Below, in pieces: positions 24,201 through 34,233 of a stretch of DNA of 64,000 bases. The notes beneath the pieces were generated by a model. The model was not told the DNA's origin. It saw only the letters and a program-made list of their open reading frames with translations, and ran no database searches. Both the position numbers and the translations under genes were made by a program. The stretch's first letter is position 1; the number at the start of each line of letters is the position of its first letter. The DNA comes from Sinonovacula constricta (Eukaryota > Mollusca > Bivalvia > Cardiida > Solecurtidae), in assembly GCA_007844125.1 (NCBI GenBank), contig CM017563.1:35362369-35426368 (forward strand), read 5' to 3'.

Positions 24201-24402
24201 CAAGTCGATGATTAAGTTGTACGCGGCATTGCCAATTCGTAAATCTGCATTTCGTGTATATCTTACTAATAGTCTAGATCATGCAGGCCAATTCTGTGTG
24301 CTGCCGAAATCCAGCAACACCGCCCAAGATTCATGTTCAATACTTACAGATGGTAACATTAGCCATAGATGAAACCTCTGATGATCAATGCTGGACACAC
24401 AT
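5727..24402 (-). CDS. STRA6-like: STRA6-like retinol transporter/receptor, copy A (16 coding exons located)
   Basis: Multi-exon minus-strand gene. Sixteen exons join with consistent phases into about 752 residues without an internal stop; the first exon with the start codon is not found. The order of landmarks follows vertebrate STRA6 as I remember it: a Cys followed by the first TM helix, an RPG turn, then helices in exons 3, 4 (two), 5, 7, 9, 11-12, 12-13 and 14, then an MMDPG motif, a VEAVHSNP block and a RWQIAYTLL tail block (human DPG, EVSQSHP and RWGLAYTLL). STRA6 is a plasma-membrane protein that takes up retinol, from RBP4 in vertebrates, and binds calmodulin. The ligand donor in a mollusc is unknown. 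The tail after RWQIAYTLL is longer than in human. All introns are GT-AG except the one after exon 7, which is GC-AG. Introns hold SINE, hAT-like and LINE remnants. Confidence 0.88.
6632..6781 (-). CDS. STRA6-like: STRA6-like A, exon 15 (start of cytosolic tail)
   Basis: 150 nt: [17 protein letters not shown], then a leucine-rich amphipathic helix [11 protein letters not shown], matching human [20 protein letters not shown]. The donor ATAA|GTAAGAT is chosen because it keeps the phase of exon 16. Confidence 0.85.
7155..7318 (-). CDS. STRA6-like: STRA6-like A, exon 14 (last TM helix, MMDPG motif)
   Basis: 164 nt: [19 protein letters not shown], a basic turn, then [19 protein letters not shown]. 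Human has [20 protein letters not shown] and LSLLPPRAATLDPG. The split Gly codon joins exon 15. Confidence 0.9.
8376..8477 (-). CDS. STRA6-like: STRA6-like A, exon 13 (next TM helix)
   Basis: 102 nt: WPIV then [19 protein letters not shown] and [12 protein letters not shown]. Human has WPFWLTLALAVILQ and HWVFLETHDGHPQLTN. By eye it differs from copy B at only one base, much less than the neighbouring exons. Confidence 0.87.
8567..8747 (-). mobile_element. short dispersed repeat inserted in intron 12 of copy A
   Basis: Absent from the matching intron of copy B, where the flanking sequences are joined directly. It carries the reverse complement of CCGCCTTGGAACGGTCAGTC near one end and of AGAAAAGGTCCTATCAAAAT near the other. 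The second motif recurs at about 49920. Inserted after the A/B duplication, or lost from B. Confidence 0.5.
9958..10072 (-). CDS. STRA6-like: STRA6-like A, exon 12 (TM8 core)
   Basis: 115 nt between TGTACAG and TTTG|GTGAGT. It encodes [20 protein letters not shown] and then HGYTAWLVHVIETL, where human has the [20 protein letters not shown] region. It is intact here and broken in copy B. Confidence 0.85.
10621..10669 (-). CDS. STRA6-like: STRA6-like A, exon 11 (start of TM8)
   Basis: 49-nt exon, [16 protein letters not shown], between AATTCAG and TGGG|GTAAGT. It matches human ARQAIFCWMSFSAYQ by position. The near-identical exon with the same sites in copy B supports it. Confidence 0.8.
12084..12162 (-). 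CDS. STRA6-like: STRA6-like A, exon 10 (cytosolic loop)
   Basis: 79 nt reading [17 protein letters not shown] and DDGWKASLL, corresponding to human TNLRALHRGAALDLSPLHR. Acceptor TTTCAAG, donor TTG|GTAATG, phase 0 out. Confidence 0.84.
13520..13595 (-). CDS. STRA6-like: STRA6-like A, exon 9 (TM7)
   Basis: 76 nt, almost all one helix: VVLALVLGLVQVLHMLSSY, matching human ALVLSCLLTFLVLMRSLV. Acceptor TATTTAG, donor ATAG|GTACGT. Confidence 0.83.
13715..13985 (-). mobile_element. tRNA-derived SINE in intron 8 of copy A
   Basis: Reverse orientation, same family as 32841-33163 (shared GTCGTGAACACC region, CATGCTATACACAGTGAA and the B box GGTTCGTTCCC). The 5' head is truncated. Copy B has a minisatellite and no SINE in this intron. 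Confidence 0.75.
14731..14902 (-). CDS. STRA6-like: STRA6-like A, exon 8 (helix and extracellular loop region)
   Basis: 172 nt with phase 0 in and 1 out. It opens with a helix, MLAIWVKMCYIIENHYDHVL, then a polar stretch DTIGREKRLNDSTE and a helix FVLHGVDIVRG. In human this is where the RBP-contact stretch YLLAGFG lies. That motif is not kept here. Copy B is four codons shorter. Confidence 0.82.
17310..17371 (-). CDS. STRA6-like: STRA6-like A, exon 7 (TM6), GC splice donor
   Basis: 62 nt reading [20 protein letters not shown] after TTGTAG. The donor is AAG|GCAAGT, a GC donor in otherwise ideal context; copy B has AAG|GTAAGT at the same place. Phase in and out equals copy B, so the splice is probably real. 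Confidence 0.82.
17919..18140 (+). mobile_element. old tRNA-headed SINE in intron 6 of copy A
   Basis: GCCCATGGTCTAGTGGTTAC (A box) and GGATTCGAGCC (B box) without a matching 3' acceptor stem. The same element sits at the same place in copy B (50023-50240), so it predates the duplication. Confidence 0.6.
18240..18322 (-). CDS. STRA6-like: STRA6-like A, exon 6 (loop before TM6)
   Basis: 83 nt between TTTTCAG and [30 protein letters not shown] then VLYQPQT, aligned with human LSWARVCLRHCIYTPQP. It is too short for most open-frame searches. A decayed third copy of this exon lies at 1372-1432. Confidence 0.8.
19138..19361 (-). CDS. STRA6-like: STRA6-like A, exon 5 (TM5 and long cytosolic loop)
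   Basis: 224 nt starting [20 protein letters not shown] (human SLPLLLGLGFL) and running through RVVRTYRKRGFSLN into a polar loop ending LLAPPTIP. The donor CCA|GTTAGT is weaker than copy B's CCC|GTAAGT but keeps the phase needed by exon 6. The open frame continues past the donor, so an open-frame search runs over the splice site here. Confidence 0.84.
19735..19898 (-). CDS. STRA6-like: STRA6-like A, exon 4 (TM3 and TM4)
   Basis: 164 nt encoding two hydrophobic helices, [16 protein letters not shown] and [18 protein letters not shown], ending in KEQECDLVY. The human counterpart has YYPL, LLGSTLSWAHLGV and AECPQVPKIY at the same places. Donor TAC|GTAAGT. Confidence 0.87.
20249..20385 (-). CDS. 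STRA6-like: STRA6-like A, exon 3 (TM2)
   Basis: 137 nt. It begins with PMDIL, as in human PVDFL, and contains the hydrophobic helix [17 protein letters not shown]. The donor GCAG|GTAGGT is good in this copy, in contrast to copy B. Confidence 0.82.
20823..20908 (-). CDS. STRA6-like: STRA6-like A, exon 2 (TM1 end and RPG turn)
   Basis: 86 nt between TTTTCAG and TT|GTAAGT. It completes TM1 (SLLIIAMSF) and then reads [18 protein letters not shown]. The basic stretch followed by RPG matches the human RRRQLWPDCVRGRPG stretch. Phase is 0 in and 2 out. Confidence 0.82.
21393..22150. mobile_element. hAT-like non-autonomous element in intron 1 of copy A
   Basis: Ends rich in ATTCGAATATTCG-type sequence, as at hAT terminal inverted repeats. 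It shares interior blocks with the copy B element at 54050-56349 (CCGCCATTATTCTGTTA, TTAAGTCG-type segment). No transposase seen. Exact ends and target duplication are not clear. Confidence 0.4.
22170..22226. repeat. TG microsatellite
   Basis: Interrupted (TG)n with TGCG and TTTG variants, next to the hAT-like element. Confidence 0.85.
22370..24070 (+). mobile_element. decayed L1/Tx1-type LINE reverse transcriptase in intron 1 of copy A
   Basis: Translated pieces in shifting frames read GVRQGCP, then LFADD followed by V, then a region like MGKQKAFTNGK and LPNPAKE, in the order expected of a non-LTR reverse transcriptase of the L1/Tx1 group. Many stops and frameshifts, so it is dead. It lies antisense to the gene and is not present at this place in copy B. 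Confidence 0.7.
24348..24402 (-). CDS. STRA6-like: STRA6-like A, exon 1 located (N-terminal, start of TM1)
   Basis: Acceptor TTTCAG and donor TCT|GTAAGT bound 55 nt reading CVSSIDHQRFHLWLMLPS, in line with the human CHTSIPPGLYHACLASLS stretch. The exon begins with the third base of a split codon, so at least one more coding exon lies upstream. An out-of-frame ATG sits right at the acceptor and is not the start. Confidence 0.75.
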
Positions 24403-24990
24403 CTGAAATAAATAATCTATAATTAATAAGAATGCATCTTTATGGCTAACACACATAGTAATTATGACACTGACAATTTATTTTGAATTTACGAGACAAG
24501 TTTAAACCTTTTTAATGTCGCAAATTATATTTTGAATTGACAAGTTTAAACGTTTGATATGTCGCACAAAGTGTGTCATGTTGACCCGATTTTTTTACTT
24601 TGCATTAAACCGATTCCCACTCGCCAGAAAATGGTTTCATCATTATTGGAGACATCCTAAATTTAACGAATTGTAACTCGTAATGTAGTAGCAAAAACTG
24701 TCTATTACAACGTATAAAAGTAAAGTCTTACTTGTATGTGTATTCTACTGATACGATACAATAAAACAAATATGATAATGTTTATTTTATAAACCTTGCT
24801 AAAACTTGTGTGTTGGTACCTAAGGTATACGTAGAATGGTTTATCTATGAGGTGACACATACGGTTGTTACAACATTAGATGTCAAGCACTAGAAACTTC
24901 GTTACAGATCGCTGAACCGAGCAGACGGCACACAGATAGCGACTATTTTAAGAGTATCTTTAACCATGCATTAACTCTTCATTGCTTTAC

Positions 24991-24998
24991 TTTATATA
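24991..24998 (-). promoter_or_regulatory. candidate TATA box upstream of STRA6-like A
   Basis: TATATAAA on the minus strand, about 590 bases before the first located exon. The same place in copy B has TATAAAAA (60134-60141), and the following bases up to about 190 nt are visibly conserved between the copies (shared GCCGTCTGCTCGG). This could be a promoter plus 5' UTR exon, but no transcript evidence is available. Confidence 0.3.
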
Positions 24999-25231
24999 CA
25001 AGTCTTGAAAAGAATATTAATTTGATTATTAACAAGCACCAATAGTTTTCAGTCAAATTTCACGTGACAAAAAGTTTCAGCTTTTGTTATTTTTGCTAAT
25101 GGTAGACTGAAAATAATGGCTGCGGTAGTGAACAAAATAATGGGGTGGAATTTAAATTCAGACTAATGTCAAAAGGCGGAGAAGGGGGAAAGTTAGAGAT
25201 GCCGGACCAGCGGCGAAGTTGCAGCTTACAC

Positions 25232-25440
25232 GTCCTTGCTATTGAAATCCAATTTTAAGTATAACCCCACTGTAATAAACTTGTTGATACCAAATAGAAA
25301 TGTCAGTTTTGAACAAGACAAAAGAAATTAAATTCAAACGGAAAACTATGGCATTACATAACTGCCATATTCTAAGAAGAATATATTATATCTCTCCTTG
25401 TTTCTTGCAGAATAAGCAAACATTTGGAGATATCACCGTT
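25232..25440 (+). repeat. direct repeat, left copy (possible LTR remnant)
   Basis: About 200 bases, around 80 percent like 28781-28966 by eye (TCCTTGCTATTG start, GATATCACCGTT end). It directly precedes a Gypsy-type protease fragment and contains an AATAAA, as LTRs often do. Confidence 0.5.
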
Positions 25441-26200
25441 GAATAATTTGAATATGAAGGGCAGATAGTGACGGCAGTGTCAGCACAGCTGCAGAAGTCA
25501 CATTGACATCGTTTTAACTTCATAATCCGTGGCCCCAAACCGTCAAATAGGTAAGAAGTGCTTGCTGCATGCAAAGGTATAGCAATGACTGGACTAGTGT
25601 TTGGTCCAGTTGAGACAATCAACTTTTTCCCTTTATATGAATATGATCATTGGCCTTGATTACATGTTCAGACATAATATTGTTTCTGAGATTCCCAACA
25701 CACTCTTGCTATTTGAATTTGGGAATGCAAATATGATTGCAGTTATGCCTCCAAACACAACCACGTTCGTTTCGTGCAGAGATGTGCAAGATCTAGAGAT
25801 ATATGATAATGATCCCGGAAAAAGCAATACACTCGTCAACTGTACGAAGGATAATACCGGATTCGTTTGGATTCGTTTTGACACTTGAGACCGACATATA
25901 ACATTGGAAATGTGTGAATGCATATGTGTAGCTTAAGAGCTGTCGTTTTTAGAACATGATGACGCGGAAAAGCCCAAATGGAGAGAACACAGAACCAGAT
26001 AAAGGAATTGCGACTTTCATCTGATCTGTAGAATCTGATACATTACCTAATGATTGACGAGACCTTTAAAACCACTCTTTTGCCCATCTTAATGACAAAG
26101 TTTCAAAACTCATCAAAAGTATGATTATCGAGTGTCAAGATATAATAATCGTTCCAGCAATCAGTGTATGAAATCGCGTTTATATTTGGTAGCTGGTAAA
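25441..26200 (+). mobile_element. decayed Ty3/Gypsy-type pol fragment (protease to RT linker)
   Basis: Contains MIIGLDYMFRHNIVSE, like the conserved I-GLDFL block of retropepsins, then about 70 further residues open to RFDT, then a broken linker region. The matching stretch 60900-61800 in the other unit keeps the LPDY..DMYSRS..HLNES pattern typical of this linker. Stops and frameshifts throughout. Confidence 0.5.
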
Positions 26201-28389
26201 ATAACGTTTCTACACACAAAAAAGGGGGACTTATTCCTGTTTTAACAGAAGGCAAATTTAATTGGATTAATCGTGCCTGTTTGTATCGTATTGATGCAGT
26301 TTCATGGTGGACTAAACCACATGTTTGAAACGTTGAAGGTGGTCATAACAAAGGTTCTACAACCTGAGATATTGCACTAGTCGTGCTATTCCGTCAGCGA
26401 GTCATCATGGCGCCGAGTGCACGCTTGGAAGACTCAAGATAGGTACATTCTGCGAGGTATGATAGATAATTAAAAACTATTAGCTAAATTAGATTTTAAT
26501 ATCTGAAATTTGTTGCAAATTTAAAGAAACAAGAAACAAACATAAAACCAGATGTGACTTCTCTCCATACATGTCTTGATGAGTTTGGTTTAGAAACACA
26601 TTCCATTCCATCATGGAACTCCCTCAATGGTTTTATCTTATCGGAGAAATGAGATAAAGCAGAACAAGCCTAAAGATAGACTCAGCAGGAACAAAGCTTC
26701 AGGGAAGTCCCCAGTCTAGCTACCCCTTCCAGACACCTGATGTTGCATATCCGGGTTATGCGACGATACACACTTTGTAGTCTTCAATGAAGCTGTGAGC
26801 CCCTGCAACGCATCAAATTGCCATGTTTAGCGGATGCCTTTTTCCCTTAATGATGTTCACTTTTGTTCTTTTTCTGTCGTCTTCTAGTCTTCTAATAAAG
26901 ATCCTTGATTTCTATCTGAAGGCGACTATTCGTTAGATGCCCTCTGACAAGACTAATACAGGAGCCAATTAATTTTCACATCCACAAATCGGCCCGAGGA
27001 AAAAAGCTTTCATCGGAGACATTGCTGCAATGGTGGCTAAATACGTCGGACATCCGATGAGATTCTCAGTTTTTACTACCAAAATACAACTGTACTTCAC
27101 TTTTTACGACTATTTTAAGCGAATACCCTATACATAGGTGATTAGGGTATATAAGAGGATAATCTGCCATCCTACCCTGAAAAGGAAGAAGGGAACGAGT
27201 GTTGAACTGCTTAAATGAAAATATATCAGCAAATCCTGGAAGAGAATGGGTTTGCACATTACAGAATCTGCAAGATTTAACTTGTTGAATTCTGATAAGA
27301 ATCGGGCAGTCTAATAGGAATTGCACGGAAGTGCGTTTTTAATAGTGACGATACCTTTCTACCTGGCCACCTGTGACGTCCTCAGATGATACAGAACTAA
27401 ACATTTCGTTATAGGTCGTTCGTAACGTAGCAGATTTGATCCGAACATTCACTGAAGAAATATAACGAAAAGTTATACGCCATGTTCTGCTGACCGTTTC
27501 GTTGAATGGAAGCGTTATATTTAGCCATATTCAGTTGTTGACGTCGCGTGCATTAGTTCACTGGGTCAACTATCGATAATCGGCCCCGTTAACTGGCGGA
27601 TAAATTTATCAGAGCACTTAAGCCCTTAATTAGGGCCAGTTTGTTGTTGTGTTATCATTTATAGTAACAATATGTATTATCTATATGTTTATGTACTGGA
27701 CTTGCAATAGAGAGTTGTAATTATCTAATATCGATGATAATAAAAAATTTATTGGATAATAAGTCAAATTAGATACTACCTTATCGGCCGATTTGTCGAA
27801 AGTGCAAATAGATACATCTCGATACTTACTGATATCATGAAAATGCATGCTTTTAACATGTAAGCAATTATCGGCAAGTTTGACTGCTGTTAACAGTTGT
27901 CAGTCATCTGCTTGGAAAGGATTACCGCAGTTCCTGATTTTAGATAGCATATACACGTTTTGGGTTCACTTTGGAACCGAAGGAAATTTTTGGCATATGC
28001 TTATAGCTTCTTAGTTTGATCTAGATTAGTCATCTTTGATAAAGGCCTTATGTTAGCACTTTAAATGAAATTGTTATGTAAGAACCCTTAAGTACATCAT
28101 CTATCATCGTCATTTATGAGTTGAAGCAGTCCTACATTTAAAAAAAAACAAGAGATGGCGCTTAAAATCTATGCGTATATCTAAGCCTTTTGGTTGAAAG
28201 TCACGTTATTTCATTTGTTTCAACCAATATATGTTTTGTAATTTTGAATAGACACGTCTGGTTATGGCCGCAAGCCTTCTCAGTAGTATTTCAATTTGGA
28301 CTGTTTAAATAATAACTACAACGGTGTGTTACATTGAGGGAACACGGATGTATGTAAATAATATTGTAACATAAAGTTTTGTTGGGTGC
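26201..28389. other. 5' flank of copy A, nothing firm recognised
   Basis: Parts align with 61800-62560 of the other unit. No convincing exon, RNA gene or named repeat was found. Confidence 0.4.
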
Positions 28390-28429
28390 AATTTTCGTTC
28401 TGGTTTGAGGATTTCATTTTACCATGGAC

Positions 28430-28966
28430 GTGAAGAAGAAAATATGACGAGGTCCTGTGTGTATTGCAACATATATTAAAATTTGAAATGACACAGGACA
28501 AAGTTAAACTATGACGAAGCATTGCATAACATGGACAACGGAACAGTTACCGCCTTGGAACGGTCAGTTAGCAAAAGATTCGACTGGTCTGGTTTAAAAG
28601 TTTTCCAAACTCTAACCTCGCACTTCCTGAGGCCTTTTCGGATTCAAGCAGTGTTGCAAAATCTGACCTTATCGATCTACAACTGTCCAAGTGGTGACGC
28701 ACACATTCTAAGTTTTGAAGTCTTGTATTTGGGTAAGCTGATACGTTTTACGTTTTATGTATTTATATTGCAAATTAGATGTCCTTGCTATTGCAATCCA
28801 ATTTTAAGTGTATCCCCACTGCAATAAACTGGTTGATACAAAAAATAAATATCAGTTTTGAACAAAGGAAAAACAATTCAATTCAAACTGCCAGATTCTA
28901 AGAAAAAATACATTATCTCTCCTGGTTTATTGCAGAATACGCCAATATTTGGAGAAAGCACCGTTC
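28430..28966 (+). repeat. dispersed repeat / right direct repeat
   Basis: Contains ACCGCCTTGGAACGGTCAGT and ends with the copy matching 25232-25440 (28781-28966). Shared with 62590-63060 in the next unit and, in part, with 1770-2090. The open frames of 101 and 82 codons across it are not conserved. Confidence 0.5.
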
Positions 28967-30630
28967 CTCCAGTCATCTCATCTGATCAGGTTCTTGAAAA
29001 GTTGCATGTTATCTATTCTCTAAAATGTGTATTGGCGTTATATATTTGTTATGTTTTTTGTGTGTGTTTGGGAACATTTATAAATGTGCTGGGAAAATGC
29101 TTGTAGTTCAAGCAGCGCATTCTTTACTTGTTTAAATGACGTGCATACTAAGAACACCCGCTGAAGGGACAGTATGATTTATTATTTATATTGGAAAATG
29201 AAGTTCCTTTCATACTGAGGACGGAGTGATAAAGTTGTTTAAATTTGTTTAATTTCATCTTTCCCTTTGTCTGTTAATCAGACTATTATTATTTCTGGCA
29301 AACGTCCCCGAAATGTTAGCCTTTGGCGTGGTGCTAAATCTAGTACATTGTCGTTTTATGTAAGTCCTAAAGTGACTTACAAGTTCACAGTGTACTGAAA
29401 GTTGATTGCCCACGAAATGTTTTCAATTACACACAAACCATGCAAAATAAGATATAAAATCACAGCCATAGGTTCATTCAACTGTGATTAGACACGTATC
29501 GTCATAAAAGTGTCATGCAGTAACCATAGTAAGCTGAATAATAACCGATATTCATACATGGAAGCGCCTCACTTCACTTGTGTGTAGAACAGCATAGCGT
29601 CATACATAGCACCTTTCCAGGAAGAATAACAAATAGACGCCGCGTGCATGCGCGGCGAGAATTATTAGCAATGAACAGTACATTAACGTAGCAAAGTGAA
29701 CTAAGATGTGCAAATTTACTTTTCATTCTCTTTATACAGATGAGATGCATAAATGTATTTATTTAAAACTGCGAACTAGTCTCTATGAAAATTATATCTA
29801 AAATGTGTACGGATAATGAACTAATACTTACTAAAAGAGCATCGGTTGCAAAAGCAAAAATCAATTTTCTTGCGAGTCATTCGTGGCAAATTGAAAAGAT
29901 CATGTTGAAATGACATTTCTTTTAATAAACTGTAAAAGATTTTTTATAATGCAAATGTAACTAGCCTCTTTATGTCTGATAACTATTCTAGTAATGTATA
30001 AACCATCTGAATCGACTATTGATGTTATTATTGCACAGCCTAAACTATGTTGTGTTTATTTTGAAAATGTGCTTGAGTACCTGCTATTGTTTTGATACTG
30101 ATACTGATAAAGAAGGTAAATTGGCAATTAAGTAACAAACATTTATATGGCAAGAAGTACTATCAGAAAATAGCAAAAGAATATAACAACGAAAGTAAAA
30201 TGATTAATGTATTTATTTTAAGAATTTGTATATATTCTCTTTTTAAAACACTATCAAGCCAGTAGGAAGAAAGATAACTTCCTGAATGGTTCAAAGAGAT
30301 GCACATCACGTTAACTGTTAAATAGAAGCAAGCAGCACTACAAGTAATTTAAGATAGAAAAAAACAAACAGAATTTTTTTAATGTAAGCAAACATATAAC
30401 ATATACTTACTCAGCGACTGTAAAATTCTTTTGAGTAATCACTAAATATAATTCATTCAGTTTATTGATAAAGTCCGCCATTTCTCTCTAATAAGCTGTA
30501 TTCATATGCCCGTAGCTACACAGTTGATAACCCACTTATCTCACTCCAAACTCTTATCGCTTATGCGAGAAAGATGACTTAGTTTCAATCAACATATTCG
30601 GAAAGAACAACGCCAGCAGGAATTTATAAA
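28967..30630. other. AT-rich intergenic DNA between the two units
   Basis: Nothing recognised. Confidence 0.45.
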
Positions 30631-30633
30631 TCA

Positions 30634-30667
30634 TTACTACAACTATTACTACTACCACCATTACTCG

Positions 30668-30726
<59 letters not shown>

Positions 30727-30988
30727 CACTACTCCTCCTGCGACTACTACTACTACTACAAGAACAAATACATCTACTGCTCATGTAACTACTACTACTA
30801 ACTACTGATGCTACTACTACTACTACTACTATTGCTTCTGTTGTGACAACTACTAATACTACAACTACTACTCTTACTAATATATCTACTGCAACTATTA
30901 CTACTGCTACTATTACTACTACTTCTAAAACTAGTAATAACAATAATAATAATAATAATAATAATAATAATTATGATGATGATGATGA

Positions 30989-31024
<36 letters not shown>

Positions 31025-31042
31025 TGATGATGATGATGATCT
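30634..31042. repeat. compound trinucleotide repeat ACT / AAT / GAT / GAC / GAT
   Basis: ACT units (with CCT and ACC variants), then AAT, GAT, about eleven GAC and again GAT. The open frames coding poly-Ser, poly-Asn or poly-Asp here are repeat artefacts. Confidence 0.95.
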
Positions 31043-32840
31043 ACTAGTGAGTAGAAAAATCCAGCAATATTATATTACATTTAATGAATTAATTTAACTT
31101 CACTCATCTATGTGTATCACTCTAAAGAGCACCAGTTGTAAATTGAAACAAAATGTTTAGATTGCACTTCACGCCGCATAAAACAGGATATTGTTTTATT
31201 TCAGATTTAAAATACCACTGCCTTCATCTAAATAATAATGTTTTTCTTTAAATTAATATGTATAAAACTAAGTTTCATGTTATTCAAACATTTTTTTCTA
31301 TCATATGTTCTCTGCTAAAACCTTTTGCTTTAACGGTGGTATACAAGTACTGCCTGAGTCAAATATAGTTTATAACAAAACTTTGACAATTTTGAACACT
31401 ACTCTAATTATCCGACAGTACAATTTGCGAAAAAAAATCTTATCTCTCAAACAGCTAACTTTAGATGTCACTACTACTAAGTAAGGCAAATCGCGCGCAC
31501 AATGTTGTTTATTCTTTCCAAATCTACAAATTCTCACGACTGATTTGCTCAAAACGAAAGAATAACATCAACATAAAAACCGGATAACGACATAAAGGCA
31601 CGTGGTTTTCTAAGGGTTAAAACCAACTGTGCAGCTTGGCTCAGGAAATACATACTTGTTATGAGTGGGGTGTTGTGCACCACTTTTCACATAGGACATC
31701 AATATAATGTTGTATACTTCAATTCTGACACCATGTCATATACTTCAATTCTGATGTCAAGTTATGAGCTTCTTACATTTACTTTATATTGCCACTACGT
31801 TGGCGTTTAACTAATATTCAAAGCAGTATTGTTTAGGCTATTTTATTCATGCTAGTGTATGTGTTAACTATAAGAGTAACAGCAGAGAACTTAAATGATA
31901 TAGATTGACATATAGGTAGAGAGAAGCTCGTGAAGCTTACACTACCTATACAAGTATATGACTTTTCTCTTCCTGAAAGAGAATGTTAATCATTCAATCA
32001 TTTACGACATTAGAAATTAAACATTTGATCTAAGTGATATAGTAAATAAGTACAGTCAACATATTTGTTATGACTTCTTTATTTACCTTGAAGTGTCAGA
32101 GTTATCTTTTTACAATTATTTTCTAGTTGCTAATTGCTTAATGTTAAGAACACAGTTTCCATCCATGGATTGTTAGTTCAACTGTATTATTGATCAAAAG
32201 ACTGCGTATCCTTGTGTAGAGTGTGTTTATAGAATATTGATTATCTTTACATCATTAACGGTATTATATCAAATATTGCATGAATAACGTGAACTGTCTC
32301 TTCAGAAACATGGTTTACATACGACATTTTTGGTTATTAACACAATTGTTCTTATTCACATTTCTGGTAAAGAATACTTTATTTGAATTGATTTAAGGTA
32401 TTACTAGCTCATTAGCTATTAGAATGAATATAGATAGACATATATGATGTTGTTATATTTGTTGCTTCATGTCTTCTGTCTCTTGCCATGCTGCTTGTAT
32501 GTTGTAATATTTCTGCTTTCAATGTTTTCTCTTGCGATGCTTGAATTGTGTAACAGTTGTAGAATGTTGCTATACCTAATCGCTCTTTTCTTCGCTTCTG
32601 TTTCCTAATTTAACTTTTTTGCATTCACAAACACTTGCACTGCTATTTCTTCATATGCAGCTGCTTGTAGATGTTTATTGTAGGATGTTGTTTTCTGTTT
32701 ATAATGTTGTATAGAGACAGTGGTTGTAGTGGTTGTAGCTTCGAGAGGCTGAGTGGCAGTTACTGTAGACCAGCTACTAGCGCAAGAATATGGCATGCTT
32801 TTCGCATCTTAGCATTCAACATATATAAACCTTCGTTACC
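31043..32840. other. AT-rich intergenic DNA
   Basis: No gene, SINE or LINE recognised. Single short motifs only. Confidence 0.45.
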
Positions 32841-33163
32841 GGGACCTGGTAGCGCAATCGGTAGAGCGTCGGCTCCAGGTACGGGAGGCCCCAGGGTTCG
32901 ATCCCGGGCAGCGACATACCGAAGTCATTAAATGGTAGTGGTATAGCTCCCTTGCTAACGCTTAAGCACATATAAGGGTAGTTCCACGACTGGTTGGCCC
33001 GGTGTCAGGATAATTGTGACTGGGTGTGGTATCATGACAGATGTTCACGGCATGCTATATATGGTGAAGTCAGCAGCATATCTGCTTCAAATGGATACCA
33101 TCTCCAGATAACTGAAATACTGTTGGTGGAACGATGAACCCAATAAACAAACAAACAAACATC
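32841..33163 (+). mobile_element. full-length tRNA-derived SINE, bivalve type
   Basis: Head GGGACCTGGTAGCGCAATCG with A box and B box GGTTCGATCCC, body with GACATACCGAAGTCATTAAA and TGTGACTGGGTGTGGTATCA, and an (AAAC)n tail. Same family as 43212-43490 and 13715-13985. Polymerase III type promoter boxes are intact. Confidence 0.88.
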
Positions 33164-34233
33164 AACTTCGTTGACTGCTAATAATGACTAACACACCAAT
33201 TGCCATACAAGTATTTATACCACCAACATAGGTTTGGACGCATCTATAAAAGGTGAATTCTTCGACTTACTTAAGTGTTTTCGTCATATGATATTGCCTC
33301 TATCACATGGAAAGGGATATCCGCCAATATTCTAATTACAGTTTCTAACTTTCAATTCACGGATTTGTCACTTCAAATGTCAATTTGTAAATTGCAACAC
33401 CGCGCGTGCTAAATACCGCTATCTAATTGTATCCTTACTCTAATGCATCACATGAAAATGTTTACATTTCAACATAACATTTGAATAATTTCACATTTTC
33501 CACATATACAATTTACAAGCTTACAAATCGCGGGGCGTATATCACGAATACATTTACATTTCTAGCATAGAATGTGTATGTTTCATTACATGTTAAGACA
33601 GGGGTTGGGACATTCTTACACAGTAAGTATCTCACAAATATTTGCATTTGCATTGAGCATTTTTACTTAATAACTCAAAACTCTATACGTTAAAGAATGT
33701 TTCAGAATCTATGAGAAAACAACTTACCAATTGTTGCTGCATTTATTAGTTAAGAGGCAAGGTAAGTTATTTTACCATTCTTTTGGCAACTTTGTCTTTT
33801 CATCATATTGCTAATGATATGACAAGAGAGTAAGGATACAACAAACGGAAAACAAAACAATATTCTTGAAAAAAGAAACAAGGTGAATTGATAAATTATG
33901 AAGATATAAAAAAACTATAAGATACACAAATTTATAGGAAACTGTTATATTTTATTATTAATTGTACAATAAAAGAAGAGAAAATAGGCTTAAGTTTTTT
34001 TAGATGAAAATAAAAGAAAGAAGATTAAATATTTTGGTCTCTTAATTAACTAAGACAATTGTGAACTCTATCATGCCTTTTGAACATTGCTGTTCTGGTG
34101 TTATAAACCTTATGTACATACATGCTGAACATATGCACTATATAACTTTGTATAACCTTATAAGTTAATGTTTTCAACGGTTTTGTCAATGTATAATTAA
34201 ATCAATATCAATATCGGTGTAATCGCTAAAAGG
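33164..34233. other. AT-rich intergenic DNA
   Basis: Nothing recognised before the LINE. Confidence 0.45.

Noticed and set aside
24094..24372. 92-codon plus frame beginning with a basic, Ala/Glu-rich segment
   Set aside because: It overlaps exon 1 of copy A on the other strand. Only part is similar upstream of copy B, and there the frame is broken. It may be a mobile-element fragment but is not a supportable gene.
24640..24660. ATGTCTCCAATAATG as the start exon of copy A with donor GA|GTGGG
   Set aside because: The same region of copy B has an ATG but lacks a GT at a compatible place and has a 2-base length change, so the proposal is not supported by both copies.
30554..31097. Open frames with poly-Ser, poly-Asn and poly-Asp
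   Set aside because: They follow directly from the trinucleotide repeat and have no flanking coding signal.
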